Part shown: one piece after another, positions 35,933-44,904 of the stretch
Position numbering within the stretch: the first letter of the stretch is position 1
Layout: the number at the start of each line of letters is the position of its first letter
Origin: Bordetella ansorpii
Lineage (GTDB): Bacteria > Pseudomonadota > Gammaproteobacteria > Burkholderiales > Burkholderiaceae_B
Direction: 5' to 3'
DNA length: 64,000 bases
Assembly: GCF_900078705.1 (NCBI RefSeq)
Contig: NZ_FKIF01000007.1
Location: forward strand, 62,001 to 126,000
Notes under the pieces: model-generated
Seen by the model: the letters and a program-made list of their open reading frames with translations, nothing else
Told to the model about the DNA's origin: nothing
Databases searched by the model: none
Program-made: the position numbers and the translations under genes

Positions 35933-37222
35933 TCAGAAGCCCATGACCTGACGGTAATACTGATACATCGAACGGATGGCCGCCTCGGAGATCAGCGTCT
36001 CGGAGGTGCCGAGCTTGCCGCTTTCCAGTTTCAGCACGTTCAGGTCGGTGCTCGAACGCCGCACGCCTTCCTGCACGAACTTCATGGCCTCGTTGTCTTC
36101 CAGCCCGAGGAATCCGGCGGGGCCCATCAGGTTGCCCTGGCGCAGGCGATGGCGCTGCATCTCTTCCGTGTCGTCCTCGTAACCGAACATGGTCCATTGC
36201 ATGATCATGCTGTTGGGGCCGTTGGGGATGATGTGGCGCACGCCGAGCGTATTCATCTCGCGCTGCACGATGAGGTTCGGCCAGATGGTCTGCATGGTGA
36301 CCGACCAGGGCGAATCGAACTCCTTGACGTATTCCAGGAAACGGTCGTCGCGCAGCCGCAGGCCATCGTGGAACGAGCGCATTTCCTTTTTGTTCTCTTC
36401 ACTGACCGTGGCGTACTTCTCCTCGCTCTTGGCCGATGCCATGGTGCCGTGACGGCCGTGCACCGTATCCACGGTCATCGCCGACTTGTTGCCGGCCACC
36501 AGCAGGCCGAACACCACCAGGAACGAATGCAGCAGGGTCGCATGGTACGGATCCTTCAGGTTCTCGTGGTACATCTTCCAGTTGCAGGGCAGCTCGTTGC
36601 GGTAGTAGCCCAGCAGTTTCAGCGGACGGCCGGGAAATACCGCATCGAAGTCCACCAGCATCTCGGGCGTCAGGTATTCCTCGATCGGCTCGACGTCGTC
36701 GGAATACGACGCGAAAATCACGCCGTGGCGCGTGGTGACGTTCAGCTTGCGCAGGCCGTGCTCTTCGTTGCGGAAGTCACGCGGCATGCCGCCGGCCTTG
36801 TTCACGCCGCGCTTGAACGGCACCCCCTGCAGATTGCCCTTCAGGTCATAAGACCACTGGTGGTAGGGGCACACGAACTCTTTGGTCTTGCCCTGGCCGT
36901 GGCGGCAGAACTCCGCGCCACGGTGCGCACACCGGTTCTCGAAGACATGCAGGCCGCCGTCTTCCGCGCGCGACACCACCACGGGCACGGCGCCCACATA
37001 CGACCGCTTGTAGCTGCCGGGCTCGGGCACTTCGGCTTCCAGCGCCACATAGTTCCAGGTCTTGCCGCGAAAGATGCGGTCCTGCTCCTGCTCGTAGACC
37101 GCCTGGCTGGTATAGACCCAGTCAGGCACGAAATGCAGGGCGTCCTCGGGCCAGGTGCAGCCTTGCAGCGGCGGATCCTTGCGGGCGGGAGTGATGCCGA
37201 TCACGGTTTGCGATTGATACAT
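35933..37222 (-). CDS. Rieske non-haem iron oxygenase large (alpha) subunit, PicB component
   Basis: 429 residues. Rieske ligands Cys98-x-His100 and Cys118-x2-His121; bridging Asp224 and iron ligands His227 and His232 in NLKDPYHATLLH. The C-terminal catalytic domain is full length. By analogy with the four-component 6-hydroxypicolinate 3-monooxygenase PicB of Alcaligenes faecalis it should hydroxylate 6-hydroxypicolinate to 3,6-dihydroxypicolinate. It could instead act on another pyridine or aromatic acid. GGAG seven bases before ATG. Third of four minus-strand genes: ferredoxin, reductase, alpha, beta. Confidence 0.85.
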   Translation of the reverse strand: MYQSQTVIGITPARKDPPLQGCTWPEDALHFVPDWVYTSQAVYEQEQDRIFRGKTWNYVALEAEVPEPGSYKRSYVGAVPVVVSRAEDGGLHVFENRCAHRGAEFCRHGQGKTKEFVCPYHQWSYDLKGNLQGVPFKRGVNKAGGMPRDFRNEEHGLRKLNVTTRHGVIFASYSDDVEPIEEYLTPEMLVDFDAVFPGRPLKLLGYYRNELPCNWKMYHENLKDPYHATLLHSFLVVFGLLVAGNKSAMTVDTVHGRHGTMASAKSEEKYATVSEENKKEMRSFHDGLRLRDDRFLEYVKEFDSPWSVTMQTIWPNLIVQREMNTLGVRHIIPNGPNSMIMQWTMFGYEDDTEEMQRHRLRQGNLMGPAGFLGLEDNEAMKFVQEGVRRSSTDLNVLKLESGKLGTSETLISEAAIRSMYQYYRQVMGF

Positions 37223-37247
37223 GAAAGAGCTCCGATGAGCCGCGCGT

Positions 37248-38522
37248 TCAGGCGAAACGCTGCAGGCAGGATTTGACGAGAGGCTTCAGGGCGCAGGCAG
37301 GATCGGCGAACGCGTGCGCGTCGATGGCGGCCGCCTGCTCGAACAACGGGCGCAGCACGCGCAGGTCGCCACCGGCATTGATGGCCACGCCGTGCACCGG
37401 CACGCCCTCGCGCAGACCCACGGCCAACAGCCTGGGGGCATCGTCGGTGGGCTGCGCCGTGCCTCGCATGACGTACTGCAGGCCCGGTTGCGCAGCGCCC
37501 AGGATCTGGATGTTGCAGCCGAGCTGGTCGGTCCAGAACCAGGGGTAGGGCGTCACGGGGCGTTCGGCCTGCAACAGGGAAGCGGCGGCGATGGCGCCGT
37601 GCGTGTTGGCGTTCTGCCAGGACTCGGTGCGCACAGCCTGCGCGTCCGGTTCGCGGCATTGGCTGGCGCAATCTCCCGCGGCCCAGACATGCGGGTCCGC
37701 CGTGCGGCAGTCCGCGTCCACCAGCACGCCCGCCGTGGCCGCGCACAGGGGCAACCCCGCCGATGAAGCCAGTTCGGTATTGGGGACGAGGCCGATGGCC
37801 ACCAGCACCTGGTCGGCCTCGATCTGGTTGCCGTCGGACAGCGCCAGCGTGGTGCCGGCGGCGGCGGTGGCGCCCGGCACCGCGCCGCAGACCGAGACTC
37901 CCAGGCGCACGTCCAGGCCCGCTGCGCGGGCGCGCAGCAGCAGCCACTCGCTGAGCAAGGGCGGCAGCACCCGCCCCAGCAGCGCCGGCGCGCCTTCGAT
38001 CACGGTGACGGCCGCGCCGCGCTGGCTGGCGGTCCATGCCGCTTCGAGTCCGAGGAATCCGCCGCCGACGACCGCCAGCCGCACGCCGGGGGCCAGGGCG
38101 GCGCCCAGCACCATGGCATCGTCCAGGGTGCGCAGCACATGCACATTGGGCAGGCGCTCTGGCAGCAGCGGCAGGCGCCGCGCACGGCCGCCGGTGGCCA
38201 GCAGGCACGCGTCATACGGCAGGCGCCTGCCATCGGCCAGCACGACTTCGCGCTGCGCGCGGTCTAGCGCGCTGGCCACGGCCCCCGAGACCACGCGGAT
38301 GTCGTGGTCCGCGTAGTACTGCGCCGGGTGCAGGCGCCCCACGCCGGCATCGACGTCCGCGCCCAGGGCTTCCTTGGACAGGGGCGGGCGTTCGTACGGC
38401 AGGTGCGCCTCGTCGCCCACCAGCGTAATGGCGCCGACGTAGCCCCGTTCGCGCAGCGTGCGCGCGGCGACGGCGCCGGCCTGTCCCGCGCCGACGATCA
38501 CGATGGAGGCGGGTACGGCCAT
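37248..38522 (-). CDS. FAD-dependent ferredoxin reductase, PicB component
   Basis: 424 residues. FAD motif IVIVGAGQAGAVAARTLRE at the N-terminus, NAD-binding LAVVGGGFLGLEAAW mid-protein, second FAD motif VWAAGDCA, and a C-terminal reductase domain with the PWFWTDQLGCNIQ element typical of Rieske-system reductases. It passes electrons from NADH to the Rieske ferredoxin encoded three bases upstream. Organisation is that of a class IIB/III three-protein electron chain. Confidence 0.87.
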   Translation of the reverse strand: MAVPASIVIVGAGQAGAVAARTLRERGYVGAITLVGDEAHLPYERPPLSKEALGADVDAGVGRLHPAQYYADHDIRVVSGAVASALDRAQREVVLADGRRLPYDACLLATGGRARRLPLLPERLPNVHVLRTLDDAMVLGAALAPGVRLAVVGGGFLGLEAAWTASQRGAAVTVIEGAPALLGRVLPPLLSEWLLLRARAAGLDVRLGVSVCGAVPGATAAAGTTLALSDGNQIEADQVLVAIGLVPNTELASSAGLPLCAATAGVLVDADCRTADPHVWAAGDCASQCREPDAQAVRTESWQNANTHGAIAAASLLQAERPVTPYPWFWTDQLGCNIQILGAAQPGLQYVMRGTAQPTDDAPRLLAVGLREGVPVHGVAINAGGDLRVLRPLFEQAAAIDAHAFADPACALKPLVKSCLQRFA

Positions 38523-38525
38523 CGT

Positions 38526-38837
38526 TCAGGCCTCCAGTTGCGCAAAGATCGCGCCATCCTCGACACGTACCGGGTACACGCTGATCGGAACGGTCGCCGG
38601 CGCGCACGCCGGCTCGCCGGTACGCAGATTGAAACGGGCCTGATGCAGAGGGCATTCGACGCAGCCGTCTTCCACATACCCCTCGGCCAGCATGGCGTGG
38701 CCATGGGTACAGACACCGTCGGACAGAAAGTACTCGCCATCGCATTTGTAGAGGGCCAGTTGCATCTGGCCGACGGTCAGCGCGATGGCGCTGTCGTCAT
38801 CGACCTGATCGGTGGAAGCTATGCGTATCCAGTTCAT
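38526..38837 (-). CDS. Rieske [2Fe-2S] ferredoxin, PicB component
   Basis: 103 residues. Cluster ligands Cys43-x-His45 (CTHG) and Cys62-x2-His65 (CPLH). Shuttles electrons from the reductase to the oxygenase alpha subunit. CGGAG precedes the ATG. First gene of the picB operon, directly downstream of a promoter whose spacer holds a perfect TCAG-N4-CTGA operator. Confidence 0.88.
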   Translation of the reverse strand: MNWIRIASTDQVDDDSAIALTVGQMQLALYKCDGEYFLSDGVCTHGHAMLAEGYVEDGCVECPLHQARFNLRTGEPACAPATVPISVYPVRVEDGAIFAQLEA

Positions 38838-38849
38838 GGTTTTCTCCGG

Positions 38850-38878
38850 AAATTAATCAGTACACTGAGCAAAGTCTA
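38850..38878 (-). promoter_or_regulatory. picB promoter with embedded PicR-type operator
   Basis: Read on the minus strand: -35 TAGACT (38878-38873), 17-bp spacer, -10 TAATTT (38855-38850). The spacer contains a perfect palindrome at 38857-38868, TCAG-TACA-CTGA on the plus strand, so a bound repressor would block RNA polymerase. Sequence seen directly; regulator inferred. Confidence 0.72.
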
Positions 38879-39052
38879 GCAGCGATGCATCGATTCTTCC
38901 AGCGTTTGTGGCAGGAATGAACTACGGGAAAACACGGGGCTCCGCGGGGCGTACAACACTGGTGCAGGCATGCATTTTCCTGGGCATCGCATGCGCCGAT
39001 ACGGTGCGTGAAAAACGCCGGAAATTTGTCCGTATGCTGAGGATTCAACCTA

Positions 39053-39086
39053 TTGACGAACCTGCAAAGTAATCAGCATACTGATT
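39053..39086 (+). promoter_or_regulatory. TRAP/picA operon promoter with PicR-type operator
   Basis: -35 TTGACG (39053-39058), 18-bp spacer, -10 CATACT (39077-39082). The -10 is inside AATCAG-CATA-CTGATT (39071-39086), a perfect inverted repeat containing TCAG-N4-CTGA. A repressor there would cover the -10. Confidence 0.72.
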
Positions 39087-39210
39087 AATAGCACGACGGC
39101 TGACAGTCAGTGCGATGCGCTTCACGCGAGATGGCACGATCCCTGCATGGGTAAGGTTGCCGCTCGCAGAACAGGGCCGGTCGGCCTCACGAATCAAGGG
39201 GAATTGAGTT

Positions 39211-40296
39211 ATGCAACGTCGTCGTTTCCTGACCCAGGCGGCAGGTATGGGAGCCGCCATCGCGGCCGTTCCGGCAATTGCGCAGGAAGGCGCCACTGTG
39301 CGCTGGCGCATGTCCACCAGTTGGCCCAAGAGCCTGGACGCCATGTACGGCTCGGCCGACGAACTGGCCAAGCGCGTATCCGAACTGACGGGCGGAAAAT
39401 TCGAGATCCGCGTCTTTCCCGCGGGCGAGATCGTGCCTCCGGCGCAGAACATGGACGCCGTCAGCAACGGCACCGTGGAATGCAACCATGTGCTGAGCAC
39501 CTTTCACCTGGGCAAGAACACCGCGCTGGCGTTCGACACCGGCCTGTCGTTCGGTCTCAGTGCGCGGCAGCACAACGCATGGATCCACTACGGCGGCGGC
39601 CTGGAAAAGCTGCGGGCCCTCTACAAGAAATACAACATCGTCAATCACGTCTGTGGAAACGTCGGCGTGCAGATGGGCGGCTGGTTCCGCCGCGAGATCA
39701 AGACGGTCGATGACCTGAAAGGCCTGAAGATGCGCATCGGCGGCATCGGCGGCATGGTGCTGTCCAAGCTGGGCGCGATTCCTCAGCAGATTCCACCGGG
39801 CGATATCTACCCCTCGCTGGAGAAGGGCACGATCGACGCGGCCGAGTGGATCGGTCCTTACGACGATCTCAAGCTGGGCCTGAACAAGGTGGCCCCGTTC
39901 TACTACTCGCCGGGCTGGTTCGAGGGCAGCGCGTCCATCACCACCATGGTCAACGCCGCGGCCTGGGCCGCGCTGCCGCCGCTGTTCAAGGCCGCCTTCG
40001 AGTGCGCATGCTCCGAACAGACCATGAAGATGCTGGCCAAGTACGACGCCAGCAATCCCGGCGCGATGAAGTCGCTGCTGGCGGGCGGCGCCAAACTGTC
40101 GTTCTTCCCGCGCGACGTGATGGACGCCGCCTACAAGGCGTCGCAGGAACTCTGGAAGGAACAGGTCGCGGCCAATGCCGATTTCGCGGCGCTGTTCCCA
40201 CAGTGGTCGGAATTCCAGCGTGACCAGGCCAGTTGGTTCCGCGTGGCCGAAAGCGCGCTGGACAATTACACGTTCCAGGCGGTGACGCGTCGTTGA
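39211..40296 (+). CDS. TRAP transporter substrate-binding protein (DctP/TakP-like)
   Basis: 361 residues. Twin-arginine signal (MQRRRFLTQAAGMGAAIAA) and mature TRAP-DctP domain: RWRMSTSWPKSLDAMYGSAD, KFEIRVFPAGEIVPPAQ, DLKGLKMRIGGIGG with the carboxylate-binding Arg, GTIDAAEWIGPYDD. Subfamily resembles receptors for 2-oxo acids and aromatic acids. Periplasmic. Its membrane partners are not adjacent: DctQ and DctM lie 7.2 kb downstream in the same operon. Predicted picolinate or related acid receptor by context. Confidence 0.88.
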   Translation: MQRRRFLTQAAGMGAAIAAVPAIAQEGATVRWRMSTSWPKSLDAMYGSADELAKRVSELTGGKFEIRVFPAGEIVPPAQNMDAVSNGTVECNHVLSTFHLGKNTALAFDTGLSFGLSARQHNAWIHYGGGLEKLRALYKKYNIVNHVCGNVGVQMGGWFRREIKTVDDLKGLKMRIGGIGGMVLSKLGAIPQQIPPGDIYPSLEKGTIDAAEWIGPYDDLKLGLNKVAPFYYSPGWFEGSASITTMVNAAAWAALPPLFKAAFECACSEQTMKMLAKYDASNPGAMKSLLAGGAKLSFFPRDVMDAAYKASQELWKEQVAANADFAALFPQWSEFQRDQASWFRVAESALDNYTFQAVTRR

Positions 40297-40337
40297 GCCA
40301 CGGCCGGCCAGCCGTCTCATCACCATAGAGGTGTTTC

Positions 40338-42767
40338 ATGCAAGACAAGCCCCACGCCGCCCACGGCGCCAAGCCCCAAGGCGTCGGCGCGCGTGTTCCC
40401 CGCAAGGAGGACACGCGCCATCTCATGGGCCGCGGCCAGTTCGTCGGCGACATGTCCATGCCCGGCCTGCGCGAGGTCGCCTTCCTGCGCAGCCCGCTGG
40501 CCCATGCCCGCGTGGCCGATGTCCGCATCCCGCCGGCGCTGGACGGCAAGGTGTTCACGCGCGAGCACATGCAGGTGCTGGACATCGTGGCCGACTCGAC
40601 GCTGCCGACGTACCAGCGCTCGGCCCAGCCGCCGCTGGCGCGCGGCAAGGTGCGCTTCGTCGGCGAACCGGTGGCCATGGCGGTGGCGGCCACGCGCGCC
40701 GAGGCCGAAGACCTGATCGAAGAAGTCGGCGTGGATTACGACGAGCTGCCGGTCTACGCCAGTGCCCAGGCCGCGTTGGCCGCGCAGTGCGATCTGGTGC
40801 ATGAGGAATGGCGCGACAATCTCTTCGTCACGCTGAAGGCCGAGAAGGATTTCGCGCCCGAGCAACTGGACGCGCCCGTGGTGGTGCGACGGCGCGTCGA
40901 ACTGGCGCGCCAGTGCATGGTTCCCATGGAAGGCAAGGCGGTGCTGGCGTACTGGGATCACCGGGAAGACCAATTGGTGGTGGTCAGCGCGACCCAGGTG
41001 CCGCACATGATCCGCACCGGCTTGGCGCAATGCCTGGAGCTGGACCAGGCCAAGGTGCGCGTCATTTCTCCGGACGTGGGCGGCGCCTTCGGCTACAAGT
41101 GCGTGCTGCAGCAGGAAGAGCTTTGCGTGGCCTGGCTGGCCAAGACTTACAAGAAACCGTTCCGCTATCTCGAGGACCGCCGCGAACACCTGATCGCCGG
41201 CGCCAACACGCGCGAACACGGCTACGAACTGACGGCCTATGCCGACCGCGACGGACGCCTGCTGGCCCTGGACGCCCACATCGTCATCGATGGCGGCGCC
41301 TATTCGGTCTGGCCGTTCACCATCGGCCTGGAGCCCGGGCAGGCCACCGGCAATCTGCCTGGGCCCTACGACTTCCAGCGCTACCGCTGCCTCACCCAGT
41401 GCGTGGCCACCAACAAGCCGGGCTTCGTCCCTTATCGCGGCGTGGCCCGCACCGGCGTCTGCTTCGCCATCGAACTGATGATGGACAGCATTGCCTACCA
41501 GGTCGGCAAAGAGCCCTGGGAGGTGCGCATGCTGAATCTGGTCAAGCCCGAACAGATGCCCTACGTGAACGTGGCGAACAAGCATTTCGACAGCGGCGAC
41601 TATCCGGCCAGCCTGCGGCGCGCATTGCAGATGATCGACGCGCCCGCGGTACGCCGACGCCAGGCGCAGGCGGAGGCCGATGGACGGCTGATCGGGCTGG
41701 GCGTGGCGACCTATACCGAGCAGTCCGCGCACGGTACCTCGGTCTTCGCGGCCTGGGGCACGCCCGTGATTCCTGGCTATGACCAGGCGGCGGTGAAGAT
41801 CACGCCCGATGGCGGCCTGGAGGTTCGCGTGGGCGTGCATTCGCACGGGCAGGGCATGGAGACCACGTTCGCGCAGATCGCCAACGAAGTCCTGGGCACC
41901 GATATTTCGCGCATCAAAGTGCTGCACGGCGACACCGGCCAGACGCCGTTCTCGACCGGCACCTACGCTTCGCGCGCCCTGGTGATGTCGGGAGGCGCGG
42001 TGTCGCAGGCCTGCAAGCGCCTGGCGCCGCGCCTGCTGCACATCGGCGCGCACATGCTGAACGCGACGCCCGACCGGGCCGAGCTGCGCGACGGATCGGT
42101 CTGGGTGGGCGAGCACTCGGTCAGCGTGCGCGAGATCGCCGACGCCTGGTACATCAACCCGCACAAGCTGCCCAGGGACGCGGACATCGGCGGCCTGGAG
42201 ACCACGGTGGGCTACAAGCCCAAGGTGGACACCGGCTCGTTCACCTACGCCAGCCATGCGGCGGTGGTGGCGCTGGATCCGGGCACGGGCGCCGTCGAAA
42301 TCCTCGATTACGTCGCGGTCGAAGACTGCGGCACCATGATCAACCCCATGGTGGTCGAGGGCCAGACCTTCGGCGGCATCGCCCAGGGCCTGGGGACGGC
42401 GCTCTACGAAGAAACCCCTTACGACGAGAACGGCCAGCCGCTGGCCTCGACGTTCGCCGACTACGTCATGCCCGGCGCGACCGAAGTCCCGTCCATCCGG
42501 ATCGACCATTTCGAGACCCCGTCGCCGCACACGGAATTCGGCGCCAAGGGCATGGGCGAGGGCGGCGCGATCGCCCCTCCCGCCGTCATCTACAACGCGG
42601 TCAACGACGTGCTGCACCGGCTGCACGCGCCGCTGGTGCACCGCACGCCGCTGACGCCCCGGCGCCTGATGCACGCGCTGGCCGGGGCGGGCCGCGCGGC
42701 CGTCGCACCGGCGGGATCTTCGTCCGTCGCAACGCCGTCCGACGCCCTGATGGAGGTGGGCCAGTGA
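40338..42767 (+). CDS. Molybdenum hydroxylase large subunit (PicA-like picolinate dehydrogenase)
   Basis: 809 residues, xanthine dehydrogenase/CoxL family. N-terminal domain AEDLIEEVGVDYDELPVYAS, then MoCo domains with GGAFGYKC, YRGVARTGVCFAIE, HSHGQGMETTFAQIANEVLG, DTGQTPFSTGTYASRA and the C-terminal catalytic glutamate in GMGEGGAIAPPAVIYNAVND. Should hydroxylate a pyridine ring with water-derived oxygen. In the pic pathway PicA converts picolinate to 6-hydroxypicolinate. Nicotinate or 3-hydroxypyridine hydroxylases are relatives; the picB and picC genes here favour picolinate. Confidence 0.85.
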   Translation: MQDKPHAAHGAKPQGVGARVPRKEDTRHLMGRGQFVGDMSMPGLREVAFLRSPLAHARVADVRIPPALDGKVFTREHMQVLDIVADSTLPTYQRSAQPPLARGKVRFVGEPVAMAVAATRAEAEDLIEEVGVDYDELPVYASAQAALAAQCDLVHEEWRDNLFVTLKAEKDFAPEQLDAPVVVRRRVELARQCMVPMEGKAVLAYWDHREDQLVVVSATQVPHMIRTGLAQCLELDQAKVRVISPDVGGAFGYKCVLQQEELCVAWLAKTYKKPFRYLEDRREHLIAGANTREHGYELTAYADRDGRLLALDAHIVIDGGAYSVWPFTIGLEPGQATGNLPGPYDFQRYRCLTQCVATNKPGFVPYRGVARTGVCFAIELMMDSIAYQVGKEPWEVRMLNLVKPEQMPYVNVANKHFDSGDYPASLRRALQMIDAPAVRRRQAQAEADGRLIGLGVATYTEQSAHGTSVFAAWGTPVIPGYDQAAVKITPDGGLEVRVGVHSHGQGMETTFAQIANEVLGTDISRIKVLHGDTGQTPFSTGTYASRALVMSGGAVSQACKRLAPRLLHIGAHMLNATPDRAELRDGSVWVGEHSVSVREIADAWYINPHKLPRDADIGGLETTVGYKPKVDTGSFTYASHAAVVALDPGTGAVEILDYVAVEDCGTMINPMVVEGQTFGGIAQGLGTALYEETPYDENGQPLASTFADYVMPGATEVPSIRIDHFETPSPHTEFGAKGMGEGGAIAPPAVIYNAVNDVLHRLHAPLVHRTPLTPRRLMHALAGAGRAAVAPAGSSSVATPSDALMEVGQ

Positions 42768-43651
42768 AAGCAGCCCGTTTCGATTACGCCCGCCCCGCCA
42801 GCCTGGCTGATGCGCTGAAGGGCCTGATGACCGCTGGACACGGGGCCAAGCCCATGTCGGGCAGCCAGTCGCTGGGGCCGATGCTGAACCTGCGCCTGGC
42901 CCGGCCCGGCGCCGTGGTGGATGTGTCCGGCGTCCCGGAATTGCGCAAGGTGGAGCAACGGGGCGAGCGCCTGCGGGTGGGCGCGGCGGTGACGCATGCC
43001 GAGATCGAGGATGGCGTGCACGCGCCGCTCAGGAACCATCCCATGCAGGGCGTGGCCGGGCGCATCGCCTACCGGGCGGTGCGCAACCGGGGCACGCTGG
43101 GCGGCAGCCTGGCCCACGCCGACCCGGCGGCGGACTGGGTGGTGGTGTGCGCCGGCCTGGGCGCCAGGCTGGAGATCGCGGATGCCGACGGCGCAGTGCG
43201 CCACGAAACCGTGCAGCGTTTCATGGCTGGCGCCTATACCACCTCGCTCCAGGAGGGCGAGCTGATCGTGGCGGTGGACGTGCCGGCCGCCAGCGCCGAC
43301 AGCCGCTTCGGCTACTACAAGTTCTGCCGCAAGACGGGCGAGTTCGCGGAGGCCAGTTGCGTGGCCTGGTTCGATCCCCGCAGCCGCACCGCGCGTCTCG
43401 TGCTGGGCGCGCTCGACGCCACGCCGCGATCGCTGACGGCGCTGGCGCAGGCCTGTGCGCGGCAGGGCGGGGCGGCGGTGACCGCGGCGGCGGTACGCGG
43501 CGCGGTCGAACAGGCCCTGCCCGAAAAGGATGCGGTCGAACGCCGCCTGTACGAAACCGTGGTGGTCCGCTGCCTGGCCCAGGCGCTGGGCACGCCCGCC
43601 AACCTGATCGACGACATGCCGCCCCGCGGGGCCGGCGAGGCAAAGCCATGA
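42764..43651 (+). CDS. Molybdenum hydroxylase FAD-binding medium subunit (PicA component)
   Basis: 295 residues, CoxM/CutM family. FAD-binding regions GHGAKPMSGSQSLGPMLNLR and RNRGTLGGSLAHADPAADW, plus FCRKTGEFAEASCV in the C-terminal domain. Takes electrons from the iron-sulfur subunit to the acceptor. GTG start overlaps the upstream stop (GTGA), and its own stop overlaps the next ATG, so the three subunits are coupled. Confidence 0.88.
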   Translation: MKAARFDYARPASLADALKGLMTAGHGAKPMSGSQSLGPMLNLRLARPGAVVDVSGVPELRKVEQRGERLRVGAAVTHAEIEDGVHAPLRNHPMQGVAGRIAYRAVRNRGTLGGSLAHADPAADWVVVCAGLGARLEIADADGAVRHETVQRFMAGAYTTSLQEGELIVAVDVPAASADSRFGYYKFCRKTGEFAEASCVAWFDPRSRTARLVLGALDATPRSLTALAQACARQGGAAVTAAAVRGAVEQALPEKDAVERRLYETVVVRCLAQALGTPANLIDDMPPRGAGEAKP

Positions 43652-44838
43652 GTCTGGTTTCAATGAAAGTCAACGGCGAAGCCGTGTGCCATGACGTCCC
43701 GGCGCGCATGCACCTGGGCGACTACCTGCGCGACGAGGCGCGCCTGACGGGCACGCATCTGGGATGCGAGCACGGCGTATGCGGGGCGTGCACCGTGCTG
43801 GTGGACAACCGGCCGGTCCGGTCCTGCATCACCTTCGCGGTCGCCTGCGAGGCACGCGAGGTCGTCACGGTCGAAGGCTACGACGAGGATCCGGTGATGC
43901 GCCGCCTGCGTGCCGCATTCACCGCCCACCACGCCCTGCAGTGCGGTTTCTGTACGCCAGGCATGCTGGCCACCGCGCGCGACATCGCGCTGCGCCTGCC
44001 CGACGCCGACGAGAAGCGCGTGCGTATCGAGCTGTCCGGCAACCTGTGCCGCTGCACGGGCTACATGGGAATCGTGGCGGCGGTCCTCTCGGTGTTGCAC
44101 GACCTGCGGGAACAACCCGATCCGGCCGTCGAGGCATTGCGCCGCGCACTGCCCGTCGCGCCGCCGCTGGCCGCGCTCGCGGACAGGCCGCTGCAGGTCT
44201 TCGAAGCGCGCCACGACGAGGACGAGGTCGCCGCGCCCACGCCGCCGGGCAGGCCCTCCGCCGGCGGCGCCAGGGAAGCAAAGGGCAAGGGGCAGCACAT
44301 CGACGGCGAATTCAGCGTCCCGTTCCCGCCGGACGAGGTATGGACGTTCATGGTGGATCTGCCGCGCGTGGCGGGATGCCTGCCCGGCGCGCAGATCGTC
44401 TCCCGGCAGGGCGATGAAGTCCAGGGCCGGATCGGCATCAAGTTCGGTCCGATGCAGGCGGCGTTCGAAGGCAAGGCCACGCTCGAACGCGATGACGCGG
44501 CGCGCGCCGCCATCCTGCGCGGGGCGGGCAAGGATACGGTCAGCCAGTCGCGCGCCCAGGGCGACATCGGATACCGCCTGGAACAGGACGGGCAGGGCAC
44601 CCGCGTCGTCATCGACATGGATTACGCCCTGCAAGGACCGCTGGCGCAGTTCTCGCGCTCCGGCCTGGTGCAGGATTTCGTACGCCGCATGATCGCCGAG
44701 TTCGGCCGCAACGTGGCCAGGCGCATGCAGAACCCCGACGCCGCCGATGACGCGCCGGTGGCCGCCCTCAATCCCCTTGCCCTGTTCTTCGGGGTGCTGA
44801 AGGACCGCATCATGCGCCTGTTCCGACGCCGGACGTAG
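43648..44838 (+). CDS. Molybdenum hydroxylase [2Fe-2S] small subunit fused to a CoxG/SRPBCC domain (PicA component)
   Basis: 396 residues, more than twice a normal small subunit. Residues 1-165 form the [2Fe-2S] subunit with plant-type cluster Cys40/45/48/60 and second cluster Cys99/102/134/136 (CGFCTPGM, CRCTGYMG). A charged Pro/Gly linker (~190-215) leads to a CoxG-type SRPBCC domain (IDGEFSVPFPPDEVWTFMVD, DLPRVAGCLPGAQIV, LQGPLAQFSRSGLVQDFVRR) and a hydrophobic-basic tail (LNPLALFFGVLKDRIMRLFR). CoxG anchors CO dehydrogenase to the membrane in Oligotropha, so the fusion may tether the hydroxylase there. Confidence 0.87.
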   Translation: MSLVSMKVNGEAVCHDVPARMHLGDYLRDEARLTGTHLGCEHGVCGACTVLVDNRPVRSCITFAVACEAREVVTVEGYDEDPVMRRLRAAFTAHHALQCGFCTPGMLATARDIALRLPDADEKRVRIELSGNLCRCTGYMGIVAAVLSVLHDLREQPDPAVEALRRALPVAPPLAALADRPLQVFEARHDEDEVAAPTPPGRPSAGGAREAKGKGQHIDGEFSVPFPPDEVWTFMVDLPRVAGCLPGAQIVSRQGDEVQGRIGIKFGPMQAAFEGKATLERDDAARAAILRGAGKDTVSQSRAQGDIGYRLEQDGQGTRVVIDMDYALQGPLAQFSRSGLVQDFVRRMIAEFGRNVARRMQNPDAADDAPVAALNPLALFFGVLKDRIMRLFRRRT

Positions 44839-44904
44839 CCCGGCCCCGATTCACCCCGGTTTTCCTGTTGGTTTTCAGATATCCCGTTTTTGTTGGGAGG
44901 CACC

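Larger units (their letters stand above)
38838..39210. promoter_or_regulatory. 373-bp divergent control region of the picB and TRAP/picA operons
   Basis: No gene. AT-rich ends carry the two promoter/operator units listed separately. Between them there is a third element, CTGAC-A-GTCAG (39100-39110), a perfect 11-bp palindrome followed by TG, which contains the same CTGA/TCAG half-sites in inverted order. The middle part (38900-39040) shows no further structure that I can recognise. AAGGGG precedes the TRAP receptor ATG by about eight bases. Confidence 0.7.

Noticed and set aside
40338-44838. Nicotinate hydroxylase (NicAB) or 3-hydroxypyridine dehydrogenase as the main activity
   Set aside because: Both pathways also reach 2,5-dihydroxypyridine, but neither needs the amidohydrolase-fold decarboxylase plus four-component Rieske oxygenase found here. 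Kept only as an alternative.
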